This document shows positions 1 to 12,439 of a stretch of 64,000 nt of DNA, one piece after another (within the stretch, counting starts at the first letter, position 1; every line of letters begins with the position of its first letter). The notes beneath the pieces are model-generated. The model did not search any database. It was not told where the DNA came from and saw only the letters and a program-made list of their open reading frames with translations. The position numbers and the translations under genes are program-made. Source of the DNA: Rhizophagus clarus (Eukaryota; Glomeromycota; Glomeromycetes; Glomerales; Glomeraceae). The DNA lies in the NCBI GenBank assembly GCA_015698045.1, contig BLAL01000044.1, forward strand, positions 1,208,501 through 1,272,500. The letters run 5' to 3'.

Positions 1-125
1 TCGATATCTTTATTTTCCGATGACCAGTAAGGAAACTTCTCTTTCATAAAAATACGTTCACATGATATACACCAACCAAAAGATGTAGTTTTATTGCAGT
101 CCGGACAATTTTCTGATTCTCTCAT
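1..125 (-). CDS. Protein-kinase-family protein, N-terminal exon (partial, runs off left edge)
   Basis: Reading the minus strand from the ATG at 125-123 gives an open frame to the window edge that begins MRESENCPDCNKTTSFGWC and goes on to ISCERIFMKEKFPYWSSENK. It holds two CxxC pairs about 12 residues apart (C7/C10 and C19/C22), a zinc-knuckle-like pattern. From family knowledge, this N-terminal layout is typical of the very large tyrosine-kinase-like families of Rhizophagus, where the knuckle precedes the kinase domain. No kinase motif is visible here because only about 41 codons fall in the window. The open frame, the ATG and the paired cysteines support a real first exon. The kinase assignment is inferred from resemblance and is less certain than the exon itself. 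Confidence 0.6.
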   Translation of the reverse strand, partial: MRESENCPDCNKTTSFGWCISCERIFMKEKFPYWSSENKDI

Positions 126-1599
126 GTTCCTTATAGGAGAGTGGTTGTAGTTATTTGTTTGTAGTTGAGGTTTGACCAAGTTGGTTCAATTTACGAGTAG
201 TTATAATAATTATAGGTTTTTGTTGATAAAAAGAAAAATTTGGCCTTTTATAATTTTATAAAATTATAAATTAAAATAGAAAATTTTTTTTGATTACATG
301 AATGTCTTATTAAGTTAATTAAATGAATTTGAAAGTAAAGGATCAATATGCCAAAATAATCATGATTCGGGCCAAAGTAGTACATACTTTTAGAGTGTTT
401 ATTTCAGGAAGTATAATAAAAGTTTTTGAATTCAAATACAATCGAGGCTAGAAAGAAAGCTTACTAATATTATTATTTCTAGACGAAACTTAAAAGTCAT
501 GGGATTAATTTCGCCATCTTTAAACTATTCTATATTTTCCGCAGAAGAAAAAGTTAAAAACTGTTATAATGAAAGCACATTGTGTACATACAGTGTTTGA
601 TATATAAAGTACATTTGCTTATAAATAAGTCCAAATATTAACCCATAAACTTTCTTTAAATGCCTTTATCTATTTTAAGCATAAAGAGAATGAAAGACAG
701 TATTTTTCATCACTTCAATTAGATTCTAAACGGGATAAAGAAACTTTCAAATTGTTTATTCCCTTAACAATGACGTGAAGTTGATCTGCTACACAAAAAT
801 GGAAATAAAGTAAATGGTAAAGGTATCAATGCTTATATAAACAATCAATGGGTCATTGTAAGTTCGATCGACATACTGTAAGGCATAGTTAAATAACTAT
901 TGTAATCATATGATTAATTTTAATAATTTATTAATTGTACAATGAGAAAAGTGAAAAATATTAATTATTAATTAAATTCATCATAAGATTTCCTTAGTTA
1001 CAATAAAAAAATATGAAAAAATGAATAATACCATCTAAAACGATTATTTTATAAATTACAAGAAAAGTGCGTTGAAAAAAGATATGATAATGATCAACTA
1101 TAAATCACTGGTTAAGATTTTATTTTCAACATCGAAATACTTTCCAACAAGAAATCAAATTTTTCTGGGCAGGCAATTTGCCTTTTGTATTTACTCACTT
1201 ATTGTAGAATTAACTTGGATAACCATAATCAATTTAATCAATTTAAATTTTTTATATTTAATAAACTCAATATTACTGAATTATTTAGTCAGGTAAAATT
1301 ATTTGCATGAACTTCAGAATTATATATAGTTAACAATTTCATAACATTGCATTCGCATGGGCTAATGAAACATCAGAATTTTGGTTATGATTATCCGGAG
1401 AACTACATTTTGATCTGCTCTCTCGATAATTGAATTGATGCTGATTGGTCCCTGCCATCTTACATGACTTTGGCTTATAAAATATACTAATGATTTAATT
1501 AATCATTTCAGGTCATAAAATAACAGATAAACTATATAAAAGTCAACTCTTTTTTATTGATTTACAAATTGTATTTTTCTATTAAAATTAGAAACTTAC
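126..1599. other. Gene-poor A+T-rich intergenic region
   Basis: No open frame with recognisable protein features and no RNA gene is visible. A 74-codon frame at about 1072-1296 opens on TTG and is rich in Leu/Ile/Asn, as expected of A+T-rich DNA by chance. The part next to position 126 should hold the promoter of the kinase-family gene on the minus strand, but no clear TATA or CAAT signal can be singled out. Confidence 0.4.
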
Positions 1600-1693
1600 C
1601 ATAATTTGGCTTCATCGCACAATAATTTTAATTGTTCAGGCTTAACAGCAGTTCTATTTCCTAGTTGTTGACAATTTAATGTGTGATCGCATG

Positions 1694-3937
1694 CCCTATA
1701 AAAAATTGTATAAGGAATTTATACATTTTTTTATATGGAAAAAGTCATATGGATATTGTATAATTATCGTATAATAAACATAGAATTTTCTGTAAAAAAA
1801 ATATATGTAAAAAATACGTGATACAAAAATCTGTCCAATTCCGTATCATAAAATTACGGTTTATATACTGAAAAATACTAAAAAATACATAAATAATACG
1901 TTTTTTAACGTAATTTATAATATAAATTTTATTTAATTTTAATTTTTAAATAATAATATTTTCATTGAATATGTTTTATTATATTATTAAATTAATATTT
2001 AAATAATAAATAAATAAATAATATTTTATTTAATACAAATATTTCATTTCTTATTACATTTCTTTAACTCTATTAAAAACCAAACTCCCCTATACTGTAC
2101 TATACCTACAATAATTCTAGAATTATCCTATACTAGTTTCCAAGAGTTGGCATTTCTACAAAAAAAACATGAAAAAACAACCCACAAAAAGAAATCAACT
2201 CATGGGAAAATAAATCAGTCTGCAAAGAAAGAAATCAACCCACAAAGAAAGTAACCAACCCACAAAGAAAGAAATCAACCCACGAAAAGGAAATTACTTA
2301 CAAAAAGAACTGATCTATAACAGAGAAAAAGAAGTCTTAAAACTGATCTACTACAAAAAGAGAAACTAAATTACCTACAAAAGTAAAAAAAAAAAGAAAA
2401 GTTCTTACAAAAAAAAAAATGAACTAACTCACAAAAAAAAAAGAAACCCGAACCTGATCTTTAAGAAGAAAAAGACTCTCACCCTATAAGAAAATTAAAC
2501 AAAAATATTAACTTCAATGTAAAAAAATTATCTTTAACAAAAAAAAAATATTTTACAAAGAAAGGGAGCAAGATGCATGGGTGGAAAATAAATAATAAAA
2601 ACAAAAAAAAATTTTAACAAAGTTGGGGAAAATAAAGAGAAATAAAAATAGGGAATAAAAAATAGAAAAAACCAAAAACAAACTCTTTTTTAAAAAAGTG
2701 GAAAAAAAAAATTTTTTTAAAAAGGAGGGGTTGGAAATAAAGAGTAGAGTAGAAAGAAAAAACTTATTATTTTTTATTAAAAGAAAGGAGTAGCATGTAA
2801 GAAAATCAAATTTTTTTTTAAAAAGAAAGTTAGAGGGAGAAGAGAAAAAAAAAATATGAGAAATAAAAAAAGGAGGGTATAAATAAAAAATGGGGAGGAA
2901 AACAAAAAACGTATCATAACAAAACAATAATCACATGATCACGTGTTATGATACCTGATATGAAATGACAAAATAAAATTTATTGTTTAAAAATTCTGTA
3001 TAAATTCCGTCTGTATAGGCGTATACATTCCATATATATTAATTTTTTTGAAAAAATGTTCAAAAATGAATTGTGTATTAAATCATATGGGCCGATCGGC
3101 AGAATTAATGAAATTAACCTAAACTAAGGAATTTGACGTTAATTTAATAAAAAATAAGTTTCGCAAGTTTCACAAAAATGGTTACATTTGTGCTACATGA
3201 TCATATGACACATGATGCCAAGAAATTACTCCAACAAAGTAGCGTTAAAAAATTTTTTTCTTTTGTGAACTTCCTATTGAACTCCCCATCAACTCCCCAT
3301 CAACTTTCCCACCAAAGTAAGTTGAGAATTTTTGCAAGTATACCAGTAGTTATTTTACATTGTATACAACTTGCAGCTATTTTTTTTTATTTTTTTTTAT
3401 TTTTTTTTTTATAGTTTATAAAAAAATCTTGTATAAACAGCAAAATTATTCAAAAAATCTTTAAATAAATAAATAGCTCTGTGTTAATAATGATATTTTA
3501 ACAAATTTAAATTATGTATTGAATAGTTTTTTATTAAAATCTATTTGATATTTGTTATTAATTATTTTTAAATTAATTTTTTTTCATTAAATTGTTAAAT
3601 ATTCTGGAATTTTGTTTCTTTTTTTTAATGGACTAACTTTATAATATTTTTTTCCATTTTTTTTAGAAATTTCTTCTACTGGACTCAGATTAAAAGAGGT
3701 AAATTTTTTGGAAGGGATCTTAAAGGTTATTTTACTTATTTTTTATATTTTTTGATTATTTTTTTTTATATGGGAACGGTTTTGATCAATTTTAATCGGT
3801 ACTGCGCCACATAACTGATGATTGGCAAATTCCGCAAATTGGCGGATATGTATACAGAATTGCCATACAGAATCTACAAAAACGTATGATAAATGTATAT
3901 GAAATGCATCATTTCTGTATACAGATTTCTTATAGGG
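1694..3937. mobile_element. Non-autonomous CCCTATAA-ended DNA element (copy A)
   Basis: The left end reads CCCTATAAAAAATTGTATA. The right end, reverse-complemented, reads CCCTATAAGAAATCTGTATA. ATG flanks both ends (1691-1693 and 3938-3940), a 3-bp target duplication. Motifs of the TGTATAC / TTCTGTATA type recur near both ends and could be transposase-binding sites. The interior (about 2160-2930) is a purine-rich stretch of AAAGAAA/CCACAAAGAAAG repeats on the plus strand. No transposase is encoded, and the open frames inside are low-complexity shadows. Part of the interior recurs in inverse orientation at about 26.0-27.2 kb. The superfamily is uncertain: a 3-bp duplication fits PIF/Harbinger or CACTA, but the TIR sequence is not one I can assign. 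Confidence 0.7.
2160..2935. repeat. Purine-rich low-complexity tract inside element A
   Basis: About 775 bp are almost entirely A and G on the plus strand, with short imperfect units such as CCCACAAAGAAAG near the left end. The minus-strand open frame here is Phe/Leu/Ser-only and is not a gene. The same sequence, as its complement, occupies about 26.28-27.05 kb. Confidence 0.75.
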
Positions 3938-5224
3938 ATGAATCTCAGTTATATGAATGCAGAATATCAACTAAAATGATTACGCACAGTAGTGCCAAGC
4001 CTTATTTTTTTATCATACAATAGTACAAATAAAAAATTGTGTAACAGCATCGCAAAATTATTAAACCTATCAGGTTTCAAAGTGCTGCTAATTGAATAAC
4101 TTCTTTCCTCACAGTATAGATTACAGTTATACACCGCTCATAAATAACAACTGCTTTTTTATACTCTACTAAAGAAAGCAGTAATAAGAATAAATTAGTT
4201 AATAATATATATAATCAGTCAGTTGATGAGTACGTTAGTTATTAGTCAATATTTTATTAGAAAGATAAGGTACTAAAACATCCTCTTGTTTCTTGATATA
4301 TTAGTCATACAGCCCTATAAAAATTATGTATACTGTTTGTATGCTGTATCTTCGCATCTTTGATACAGTTCGCAATTTTGTATACTGCATATCAGTATTA
4401 AGTATACTGTTCACAAAATACTAATAATAAAAAATGTAATAAAGTATACAGTGAATATACTGTATGATATGGTATTTTAAATTCATACTTTTATAACGTA
4501 TACTGTATAAACATATTTCTACTGTATATCAGTATGTTGTATACTGTTCGCAAAACATGAATACAGTAACGTATTATAATGGATACGGTATATTTAATAT
4601 ATACGTTTATAACATATTATTTCTTACTATAGATTCGGTACATAAAATTTATACATTTATAACATATACTATAATAACTGTATAAACATATTTTAAATGT
4701 ATATGTAATATTTAATATTTCCTATAAGATTATCATTATAATGTACAGCTTTTAAAGATGAAAATTCATTGTGCATCAAAGTAATTTGCAAGGAGTAAGT
4801 GAATGATTTCTCTCATCATATAGGAATATTTTTTGCATTGATTATTAATTACACACTCAATAGTTCAAACTAAAGTTGCCTGCCAAAACTCAACAGGCTA
4901 ATATCGAAATGTTGAAACTAAAATGCATCAAAATGCTGAAATGCAGTTTTTAAATTAAAAATATAAAATTAGTATTAATAATAACAAATTTATCTTAAAG
5001 TATATCAATAAAAAATATTTGGTTTATTAATTATTTAAGATTGATAAACTTTATCAATCTTTTTTTATATTTTTTTTTATTTTTAAAAACCATTTGTTTT
5101 CAGTTTTTTTAAACTGATTTTTTTTTTCATTTTAAAAACTTTTTTTAAAAGAAATTATTTTTATTTAATTCATTATTAAAAAAAAATACTATATGAATTA
5201 TGAAATATGAATGCTGAAGTTACA

Positions 5225-5460
5225 AGCCAGAATTTGAAATTAAGGTAAGAGGAGATGGGATTTTTCATGTGTTCTTTTCTTTAAGAAATGTTTCTAACAT
5301 TTCTTTTTTCTTATTTTAGGTTGCTGGACGCATTATATGATCCAGACTTTTAAATTTAGATAAAAGAAGTGGGAAGTGTACTTTTTTTTATTATATTCTT
5401 TAAAAAATGTTACTAAACGTTTCTTTCCTTCATTTTTTTAGGTTGCCTGTATAGTAACAA
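5225..5460 (+). repeat. Two outlying units of intron-like array 1
   Basis: Two units of the array at 6835-8288 stand apart from it here. Each has an exon-like stretch containing a GGTTGC(C/T)GG start, a GTAAG- or TAAAAG-type donor region, the ATGTTACTAAACGTTTC palindrome and a pyrimidine tract ending in TTTTAGG. The 1.4 kb between these and the main array lacks the pattern. Confidence 0.55.
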
Positions 5461-6834
5461 AATACAATATACAGTAATATAAAGAAAGATTTAAGGCAAT
5501 CAGATAAATTATTATCCGAAGGAAGAATTATTAGCCAAAGAATAAATTACTAGCCGATGGAAAAATTATTACTGAAGGAAAAATTATTACCAAATACGTG
5601 ATAGAAATTATTTAGTTTTAGTTTATTTTTAGAATAGTTTAGTTTATTTTAATTAGTTTAGTTTATTTTTGTTTATTTGTTTATTTTTAGAAGTAGAAAA
5701 GATAAAATAGTTAGGAAGAAAAATAGATAAATTTTAGTGAAAATAGAGGAATGAAATTCTGGATCTTTCTGAATGATGTAATATTAAGGAGAATGAATCA
5801 CCATATTTGGAAAACAAGAAGATTTGAAATATCTTTAATATTCTAGATTCTTCTAAAATGACGAAATAGCTCTAAATTTCTGACAATGAAGAGAAGAACT
5901 TAGAAGAAAAAGAAGATTTTCTACAAAATTTTTAAAATGGATTTTAATGGAAAATATCCAATGATGTAATGCCAAGCATTACAAATTATGAGTTATTGTG
6001 AATCACCAAGAATGAACAACTATATCTGGAAGACAAGAAAATGGATCTTAGAGGAAAAAGAAAATTTCATATAGAATCTTTAAAATAGATTCTGATGGAA
6101 AATATCCTATGACGTAATGCCAAGCAACGTTAAGCGATTTACAATCAGAGAATCAGAGAATTGAAAATGAATCAGAGAATTGAAGAATGAATCATTCATC
6201 TAGAATTTTAAGAATTGAGGGAAATTATTTGGTGAAATTTAGGAATTAGAAGGAAAAATTATTTATAAAAAGGGTTTGAAGAATTTAAGCAGAGCTTAGT
6301 AATTCATTTACAGCTTATATATGGAATAAAGAAAAACTCTGCTTAAACAGAATTTGGGAAAAAGAAAAAAAAGAGGAATGGGGAAAATTATGCAAGAATG
6401 AAAATTGGAAATTAATTTTTAGTTTAGAAATTTCTTTTTTAATAAACTTATAATTAATTTATGAAAGGAAAATGATCAAATTCAGAAGTATAATGAAAAA
6501 TTAATTTTTCTTATTAAAAACTATCTTTAAAATATTTTGATTAGTATCTTTAAATGAAAAATAATTTATTTAAATAATATTAAGTATAAATTTTGCCTTT
6601 ATTTCTATGTTTTTATCTTATTTAATAAATTGTTTAATATTTATCAAATATTTTAGTGTTCTTGTTTGTTACTAACTTTCTTTTAAGATTGAAAAGAATA
6701 TTTTTTGAAGAGATTTTGTTATATTTTTGTTTATTACTAATCTTTGAGTACTAATAAACCAAGCATGATTTAGTTCTTTTTATGTTTCATCCAAGAGGTA
6801 GCAACGTAAGTATAGGTATCCTTATGGGCTCTTG

Positions 6835-8288
6835 GCATGACACTGGACAAAAATTATGAACCCAGACTTTGGAATTATGTAAGTGGAGAAGAGGAATTAT
6901 AATATTTCTTATTTTTTTAAGAGAAATGTTTCTAACGCTTCTCTTTTTTTATAAGTTTTCAGATAAATAATACGTCCTAGATTAGGTAAAAGAGTAGGGG
7001 AGTGGATTTTTTTTATTAAATTCTTTAAGAAACGTTACTAATCATTTATTTCTTCTTTTTTTTAGGTTGCCAGATGAATAATATGACCTGGACTAGGTAA
7101 AAGGATAGGAGAGTGAGTTTTTTTAATAAATACTTAAAGAAATGTTATTAAACGTTTCTTTCTTCTTTTTTTTAGGTTGCCAGATGCACTATACAACTTG
7201 AACTAGGTAAAAGGGTAGAAGAGTGAGTTTTTTTATTAAATTCTTTAAGAAATGTTACTAAACGTTTCTTTCCTTCATTTTTTTAGGTTGTCAGACAAAA
7301 ATTACAAATCTGGACTTAAGTGGAGAAAGAGGAATTATAATATTTCTTATTTTTTTAAGAGAAATATTTCTAATGCTTCTTTTTTTCTTTTTTATAGGTT
7401 TCCAGATGAATAATATGATCCAGACTAGGTAAAATAGTAGGAAGTGGGTTTTTTTTATTAAATTCTTTAAGAAACATTACTAAATGTTTCTTTCTTCTTT
7501 TTTTAAGTTGCCAGACGAATAATACGATCCAGATTAGGTAAAAGGGTAGGGGAGTGGGTTTTTTTATTAAATTCTTTAAGAAATGTTACTAAATGTTTCT
7601 TTCTTTTTTTTAGGTTGCTGGACAAATAATACGACTCAGATTAGATAAAAGGGTAGGGAAGTAGTTTTTTTTATTAAATTCTTTAAAAAACATTACTAAA
7701 CATTTCTTTCTTCTTTTTTTTAGGTTACTGGACAAATAATATGACTCAGATTTTAAAATTTAGGTAAAAAGAGTGTTGAAGAGTGGTTTTTTTGTTATCT
7801 TCTTTAAAAAACGTTACTAAATATTTCTTTCCTTCATTTTTTTAGGTTGCCAGACAAAAATTATGAACCTGGACTTTGAAATTATGTAAGTAGAGAAAGG
7901 GAAATTATAATATTTCTTATTTTTTTAAGAGAAATATTCCTAACGCTTCTTTTTTTCTTTTTTATAGGTTTTTGGACAAATAATACAATCTGGACTAGGT
8001 AAAAGAGTAGAAAGTGAGGTTTTTTTTATTAAATTCTACAACCTGAACTTTAAAATTTAGGTAAAAAGAGTATTGGGAAGTGGGTTTTTTTGTTATATTT
8101 TTTAAGAAACATTACTAAACGTTTCTTTTCTTCATTTTTTTAGATTGCCAGACAAAAATTATGTATCCAGACTTTGGAATTATGTAAGTGGAGAAGGGGG
8201 GATTATAATGTTTCTTATTTTTTAAGAGAAACATTTCTAATGCTTCTCCTTTTCTTTATTATAGGTTTCTAGACAAATAATACAATAA
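6835..8288 (+). repeat. Intron-like tandem array 1
   Basis: About 11-12 units of roughly 110-120 bp. A typical unit has an exon-like segment of about 31 nt (GTTGCCAGACGAATAATACG and onward, ending TTAG), then GTAAAAGGGTAGG, a T-run, a palindrome of the form AAGAAACGTTACTAAACGTT, a pyrimidine tract and TTTAGG. The intron-like part therefore has a GT start, a TACTAA branch-like site about 20-25 nt before AG, and a polypyrimidine tract. Exon-like segments are not multiples of three and contain stops, so protein coding is unlikely. A sub-variant has a longer exon with GGAATTATGTAAGTGGAGAA. Confidence 0.75.
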
Positions 8289-10106
8289 AATACCAATAGT
8301 TATTTGCTTTATATTTGCATGATTAAATCAAATTTTAAGTAATTAAAGTTGTGTTTGAAATTATGTTCAATCTGTGTTGATAATCCTGGTAAAAAGTTAT
8401 TGATTTCAGCCAAATTTTATTAAATGCATTGAATGTATGTTGAATGTGTGTTAGTAATTTGATTAAAAAATGTACATATATAAATATAAAAAATGCAATT
8501 TAATTATTAATTATATAGTATAAGATTATGATTGGATAAATGTCATGTGATTGCAGATCATTTGTTATTATTTGCGTATATAAATAAGATTGAAAAATAG
8601 TTTTTCTTTTATCCTGGTTTTCTCTTATCTTTTATTTTTTTTTATTCATTACTTTTTTCTTTTATTTAAGTTATTAATTAAATATTACATATATTTATTT
8701 TATTATAAAAGAAAATTTTATTAAACAAAAAGTTGTTTAATAGGAATGAATACTTTACACAAAAAAATAAAATATTTGGCATTCACGTAATTTTTTACCT
8801 TTAAATATAATTAATTTTATCTGATTATTGTTCTTTCTATTATCTTTTTAAAATAATGAAACATGTTTGTATAATTTAATAAAATAAGTACAGATGTTTT
8901 GTTTTTCTTTATTTTTTGGTCTTTATTATTTATACTAATCGTATCATTTTTTTTATTACTACTAATTTTATTTTCTTTTATCATTACTAACTGTATTTCT
9001 TTTACTACTAATTTTATCTTTTTTTGTCACTATTAACTTTATTATATTTTTATTGTTACTAACCATATTTTTCATTTATTATTACTAATTATATCTTTTT
9101 TTATTACTAATAATTGTTATATTTTCCTTCTTTTATTTGTATTTATTATTTTAATTATTTCTTTATTATATTATTATATTTTAATTTAAATAATAAATAA
9201 TAAATGTATTAAGAATAATAATATAATTGCCAGTACAAAATATACATTATAAACTGGAATATTATACTATTTATAAATAAACACCCGTATAAAATATATA
9301 TTATAAACTGGAAAATTATACTGAAATATTATACTATTTGCAAGTAATTACCAGTTAAAATATACGTTGCAAACTGGGATATTATACTATTTATAAATAA
9401 CCACCAGTATAAAACATACGTTATAAACTGTGATATTATACTGTATATAAGTATAAAGTATATAAATCTTCATATTTAAAAATACCATATATATGATACG
9501 GCATGCAAAATACTGAATATATATCGTATGTGAAAATACTAGTATAATACTTTAATTATACTGTATTCATACTGTAATGATACTGTTCGCAAAATACAGT
9601 AATACTGTATAATAACCATATCCATATTTTTTATAGGGCAGTATATTAATTCCTGGTCTATAATTAATTAATAATAATATTCACTTTCTATAGAATCAAA
9701 TTATCCATATCAATACCATTGAAATTATTCTCATTCTTAATAAATTATCAGGGAAAAAGAGATAACTTCACAGCAAATTCTACATAAAGTATTAATAATA
9801 ATGAAAAATTATTCCAAGTTAAATTATTATGGGACTTTTTATTAAGCACATAACTATAAGATTTTATTGAGAATAATAACAACATAATGTAAAAATTATT
9901 GATATAAAAAGAATAACAAAATTTCTTCAAAAGACCGCATAGATGTTATGTTTCTATTCAGCTAATAACTGGAAAATTCAAATTGTAAAAATTCAACATT
10001 GTATTATTGCAAATAAATTACAATAAATTGTCTAGTTTATGTTAAAAGATCTGAGTATAAATACTGTATCATATAATTATAGCAATTAAATGGTTAAAAT
10101 TATATA

Positions 10107-12363
10107 CAGTCAGACTTCTATGTACCGATATTATATGTACTGACAATTTCATGTACTGATAAATTTTTCATATCCCATTTCACAATTAATAAAAAAACCT
10201 TTTTGTACCAATATTATATATAATTTCGCGATGTAACATATACCAATATTTTTCTTTGTCCTCTCATAATTAACATATAGTAAGATATACCAATATTTAG
10301 GCTATACAAGTATACACCCTTACTTAACGTGTCGTAGTGCATCTTTATTTGTACTAGAAATCATATCTCAATTACAGGTAAAAAGAAAGTCAACTTAAGA
10401 TGCTTTTCAAACAAAGAAAAGAGTTGTTCTAACACACGCACAAAAAAGACAACTCTGTTTAGACTATCAAAAAACGCCACGACCCACTCAAGAAGAACTT
10501 GCCACTTTATATAAAGTTAACAAAATACCGTTTCTGATAATTTAAAAAAAAAAGAAAAGTGGCTGAGTGTGAATCCAAACTCGGAAGAGTCAAACAAACA
10601 GAGAGAAAAGTCCACCTGTTTTCTTCAAATAGAAGAGGCTCTTTCATTATGGACAACTAATGCACTTGCTGCAGACCTTATTATTAATACTGATATTTTA
10701 CATAAAAAAGCTAAATTTTATGCACAAGGGTTTGAAATTAATGATTTTACAGCTTCTAATGGATGGATTAATGGATTTAAAGAACGTCATAATTTAAAAC
10801 AGTATGTTAAATGGGGTAAAGCAAAAAATGCGCCATTGGAAATATTAGAAGAAGCAAGGAAAAATTTATGTGAAATCATTAAAGATTATGATTTAAATAA
10901 TGTTTTTAATTACGATGAAACAGGTAATCCTAAATTTTTTAAATTAATTGAATAAAAATTAAATATTTTCTATTACTTTTAGGATTATATTGGAATCTTG
11001 AACCTTCTAAAATATTAGCGCAAGGCCCACTTTTAAGAAAAAAGAAATCAAAAAAACGTGTTACACTTCTGCTCACATGCAATGCAACTGGAACTGAAAA
11101 ATTGAAGCCACTTTTTATCCATACTTATCAAAATCCACAAATATTACATGAAAAAAAAGGAAGATTTACCAGTTAGTTATTACTGGAATTCAACTGCATG
11201 GATGCAGATTTCAATATGGAATGATTATCTTACAAAATTGGATAGATAGATGCGATTGCAAAATTGCCACATTCTTTTATTAGTTGATAATGTGCCAGTG
11301 TATGTAATAGACGAAAATGTAAATTTAACAAATGTGGCTGTACATTTTTTGCCACCAAATACTACACTTACAGCTATATGACGCAGGAATTATTAATTCT
11401 TTTAAGGTCAGTAATATTTATTATTAATTTGAAATAGCAATAAATTAACAGAGATTTTTTAAAGCTAGATTCAAATTATATATTTTTAATAATTCAGGCA
11501 CAATATCGAAAACTACTTGTTAGAAATAGGATTGAGGCATATGAAGTTTCACAAAGAATTGAGAAAAGATGTTACTCCATTAAATATTTATGATGCCATT
11601 AATTTTAGCAAAAGTGCCTAAGATTCTATAAGCCAACGAACAATTTTTAATTGTTAGCAACATACAGGTATTCTTTCACAAGATGAAATGAATGATATAA
11701 TTGAGGATTATGATGAATAAGTAATTCGTGATGAGATGGAGATACAAGAGCTGATTAATTAACTTCCGTTTGATGATCCTATGGATGCAGTGGATTTTCT
11801 TTATATTGATGACAGTTTAAAAGGTAGCAAAGGGTTAACAGATGATGAAATTGTGTCTATAGTAAAGTCTAAAAATAAAAAACCTGAAACAGATCCAAAT
11901 GAAGGATCTTTGGAAGTGATTTCAACTAAAGAAGCCTTAGGTTGTTTGGATGATCTTGTTTTATTTTTTAAATATTCATCAAATATTTTTATTAATCCAG
12001 ATGAATTAAATATCTTGAAGAAGTTAAGACGCTGAGAATTAACGTTACATATATATAATGCAAAGTAAGCCACATTAGATAGTTTTATCCAATAGCTAAT
12101 TTTATTCAATAATATATTATCATTCATTTTTACTAATATCTTAATATAATAATATAATAATAAATTTAATAAATTTCATTTGTTATATTGTAAATTTATT
12201 TTTTTTTTGAGATTTTTGATTACAAGTAAAGATTTTTTGTACTGATATTTGATCAACATAACATAGTAATATCAGTACATAAAATTTTCATAATATACCG
12301 ATAATTGGATATATTGATATTTTTTCCTCAAAACAATAGTATTGGTACATAGAGGTTCGACTG
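10107..12363 (+). mobile_element. Decayed pogo/Tigger-type DNA transposon
   Basis: The ends are inverted repeats: left CAGTCAGACTTCTATGTACC and right, reverse-complemented, CAGTCGAACCTCTATGTACC. TA flanks both sides (10105-10106 and 12364-12365), the duplication expected for Tc1/mariner/pogo elements. The terminal regions carry repeated ATGTACTGAT/GTACCGATA motifs. The coding remnant inside is described separately. It lies between element B and the intron-like array 2. Confidence 0.85.
10420..12035 (+). pseudogene. pogo-type transposase remnant (CENP-B HTH plus DDE)
   Basis: Three parts in order match a CENP-B/pogo transposase. First is a CENP-B N-terminal helix-turn-helix (LTHAQKRQLCLDYQKTPRPT and onward). 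It is continued after a frameshift near 10530 by TVSDNLKKKEKWL. Next is a Tc5-type DNA-binding region with WINGFKERHNLK (open 10569-10955) running into the first catalytic Asp, NYDETG. Last is the DDE region, with LLVDNVP carrying the second Asp and a short C-terminal part at 11781-12035. There are in-frame stops (for example near 11175 and 11248) and further frameshifts. A probable intron, GTCAGTAAT to AATTCAG, lies at about 11407-11498. No intact start is visible. The element cannot encode a working transposase as it stands. Confidence 0.8.
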
Positions 12364-12439
12364 TATTTATATATCATATATTATGGGCTGTAGTATTCCA
12401 GGTATCTTGTAAATTTAGGGATTTGTTGATTTATTTAAT

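Larger units (their letters stand above)
1600..3973 (-). pseudogene. Coding exon fragment split by a CCCTATAA element
   Basis: On the minus strand, 1693-1600 reads CDHTLNCQQLGNRTAVKPEQ followed by LKLLCDEAKLW and ends at a good donor (G|GTAAGT, 1599-1594). This is much more protein-like than the surrounding DNA. Across the inserted element (1694-3937, ATG duplication) the same frame continues at about 3973-3941 after a TTTTAG acceptor as DILHSYN-stop-DS. The stop is TGA, one C-to-T change from CGA. The fragment therefore appears to be one exon of an old gene interrupted by the transposon and carrying one stop. I do not recognise the family. The other exons were not found. Confidence 0.4.
4313..9638. 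mobile_element. Large non-autonomous CCCTATAA-ended element (copy B) carrying an intron-like array
   Basis: The left end CCCTATAAAAATTATGTATA and the reverse-complemented right end CCCTATAAAAAATATGGATA form terminal inverted repeats. CAG flanks both ends (4310-4312 and 9639-9641). Subterminal regions at both ends hold many TATACTGTAT-type motifs: 4320-4690 on the left and 9220-9600 on the right, the latter as units of about 55-60 bp around TATAAACTGG. The middle carries the intron-like tandem array at 5225-5460 and 6835-8288. Between these, 5460-6830 is unremarkable A-rich sequence with a loose direct repeat around AATATCCAATGATGTAATGC. No transposase is visible, so any mobility would depend on a transposase encoded elsewhere. 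Confidence 0.7.

Noticed and set aside
1072..1296. 74-codon frame
   Set aside because: Opens on TTG, Ile/Leu/Asn-rich, no similarity to a known family, no splice or promoter context.
2553..2927. 124-codon minus-strand frame inside element A
   Set aside because: Phe/Leu/Ser low complexity from the purine tract; no domain and no splice context.
3178..3414. 78-codon frame in element A
   Set aside because: Non-ATG context inside a non-coding element and ends in a Phe homopolymer from a T-run.
3100..3870. Possible separate insertion within element A (CATATGGGCCGATCGGCAG side)
   Set aside because: The inverse relative at 26 kb lacks this part, but I could not find inverted ends or a duplication that define an element.
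6835..8288. CRISPR-like regular spacing
   Set aside because: The organism is a eukaryote; units diverge gradually, whole units are repeated and there are no unique spacers.
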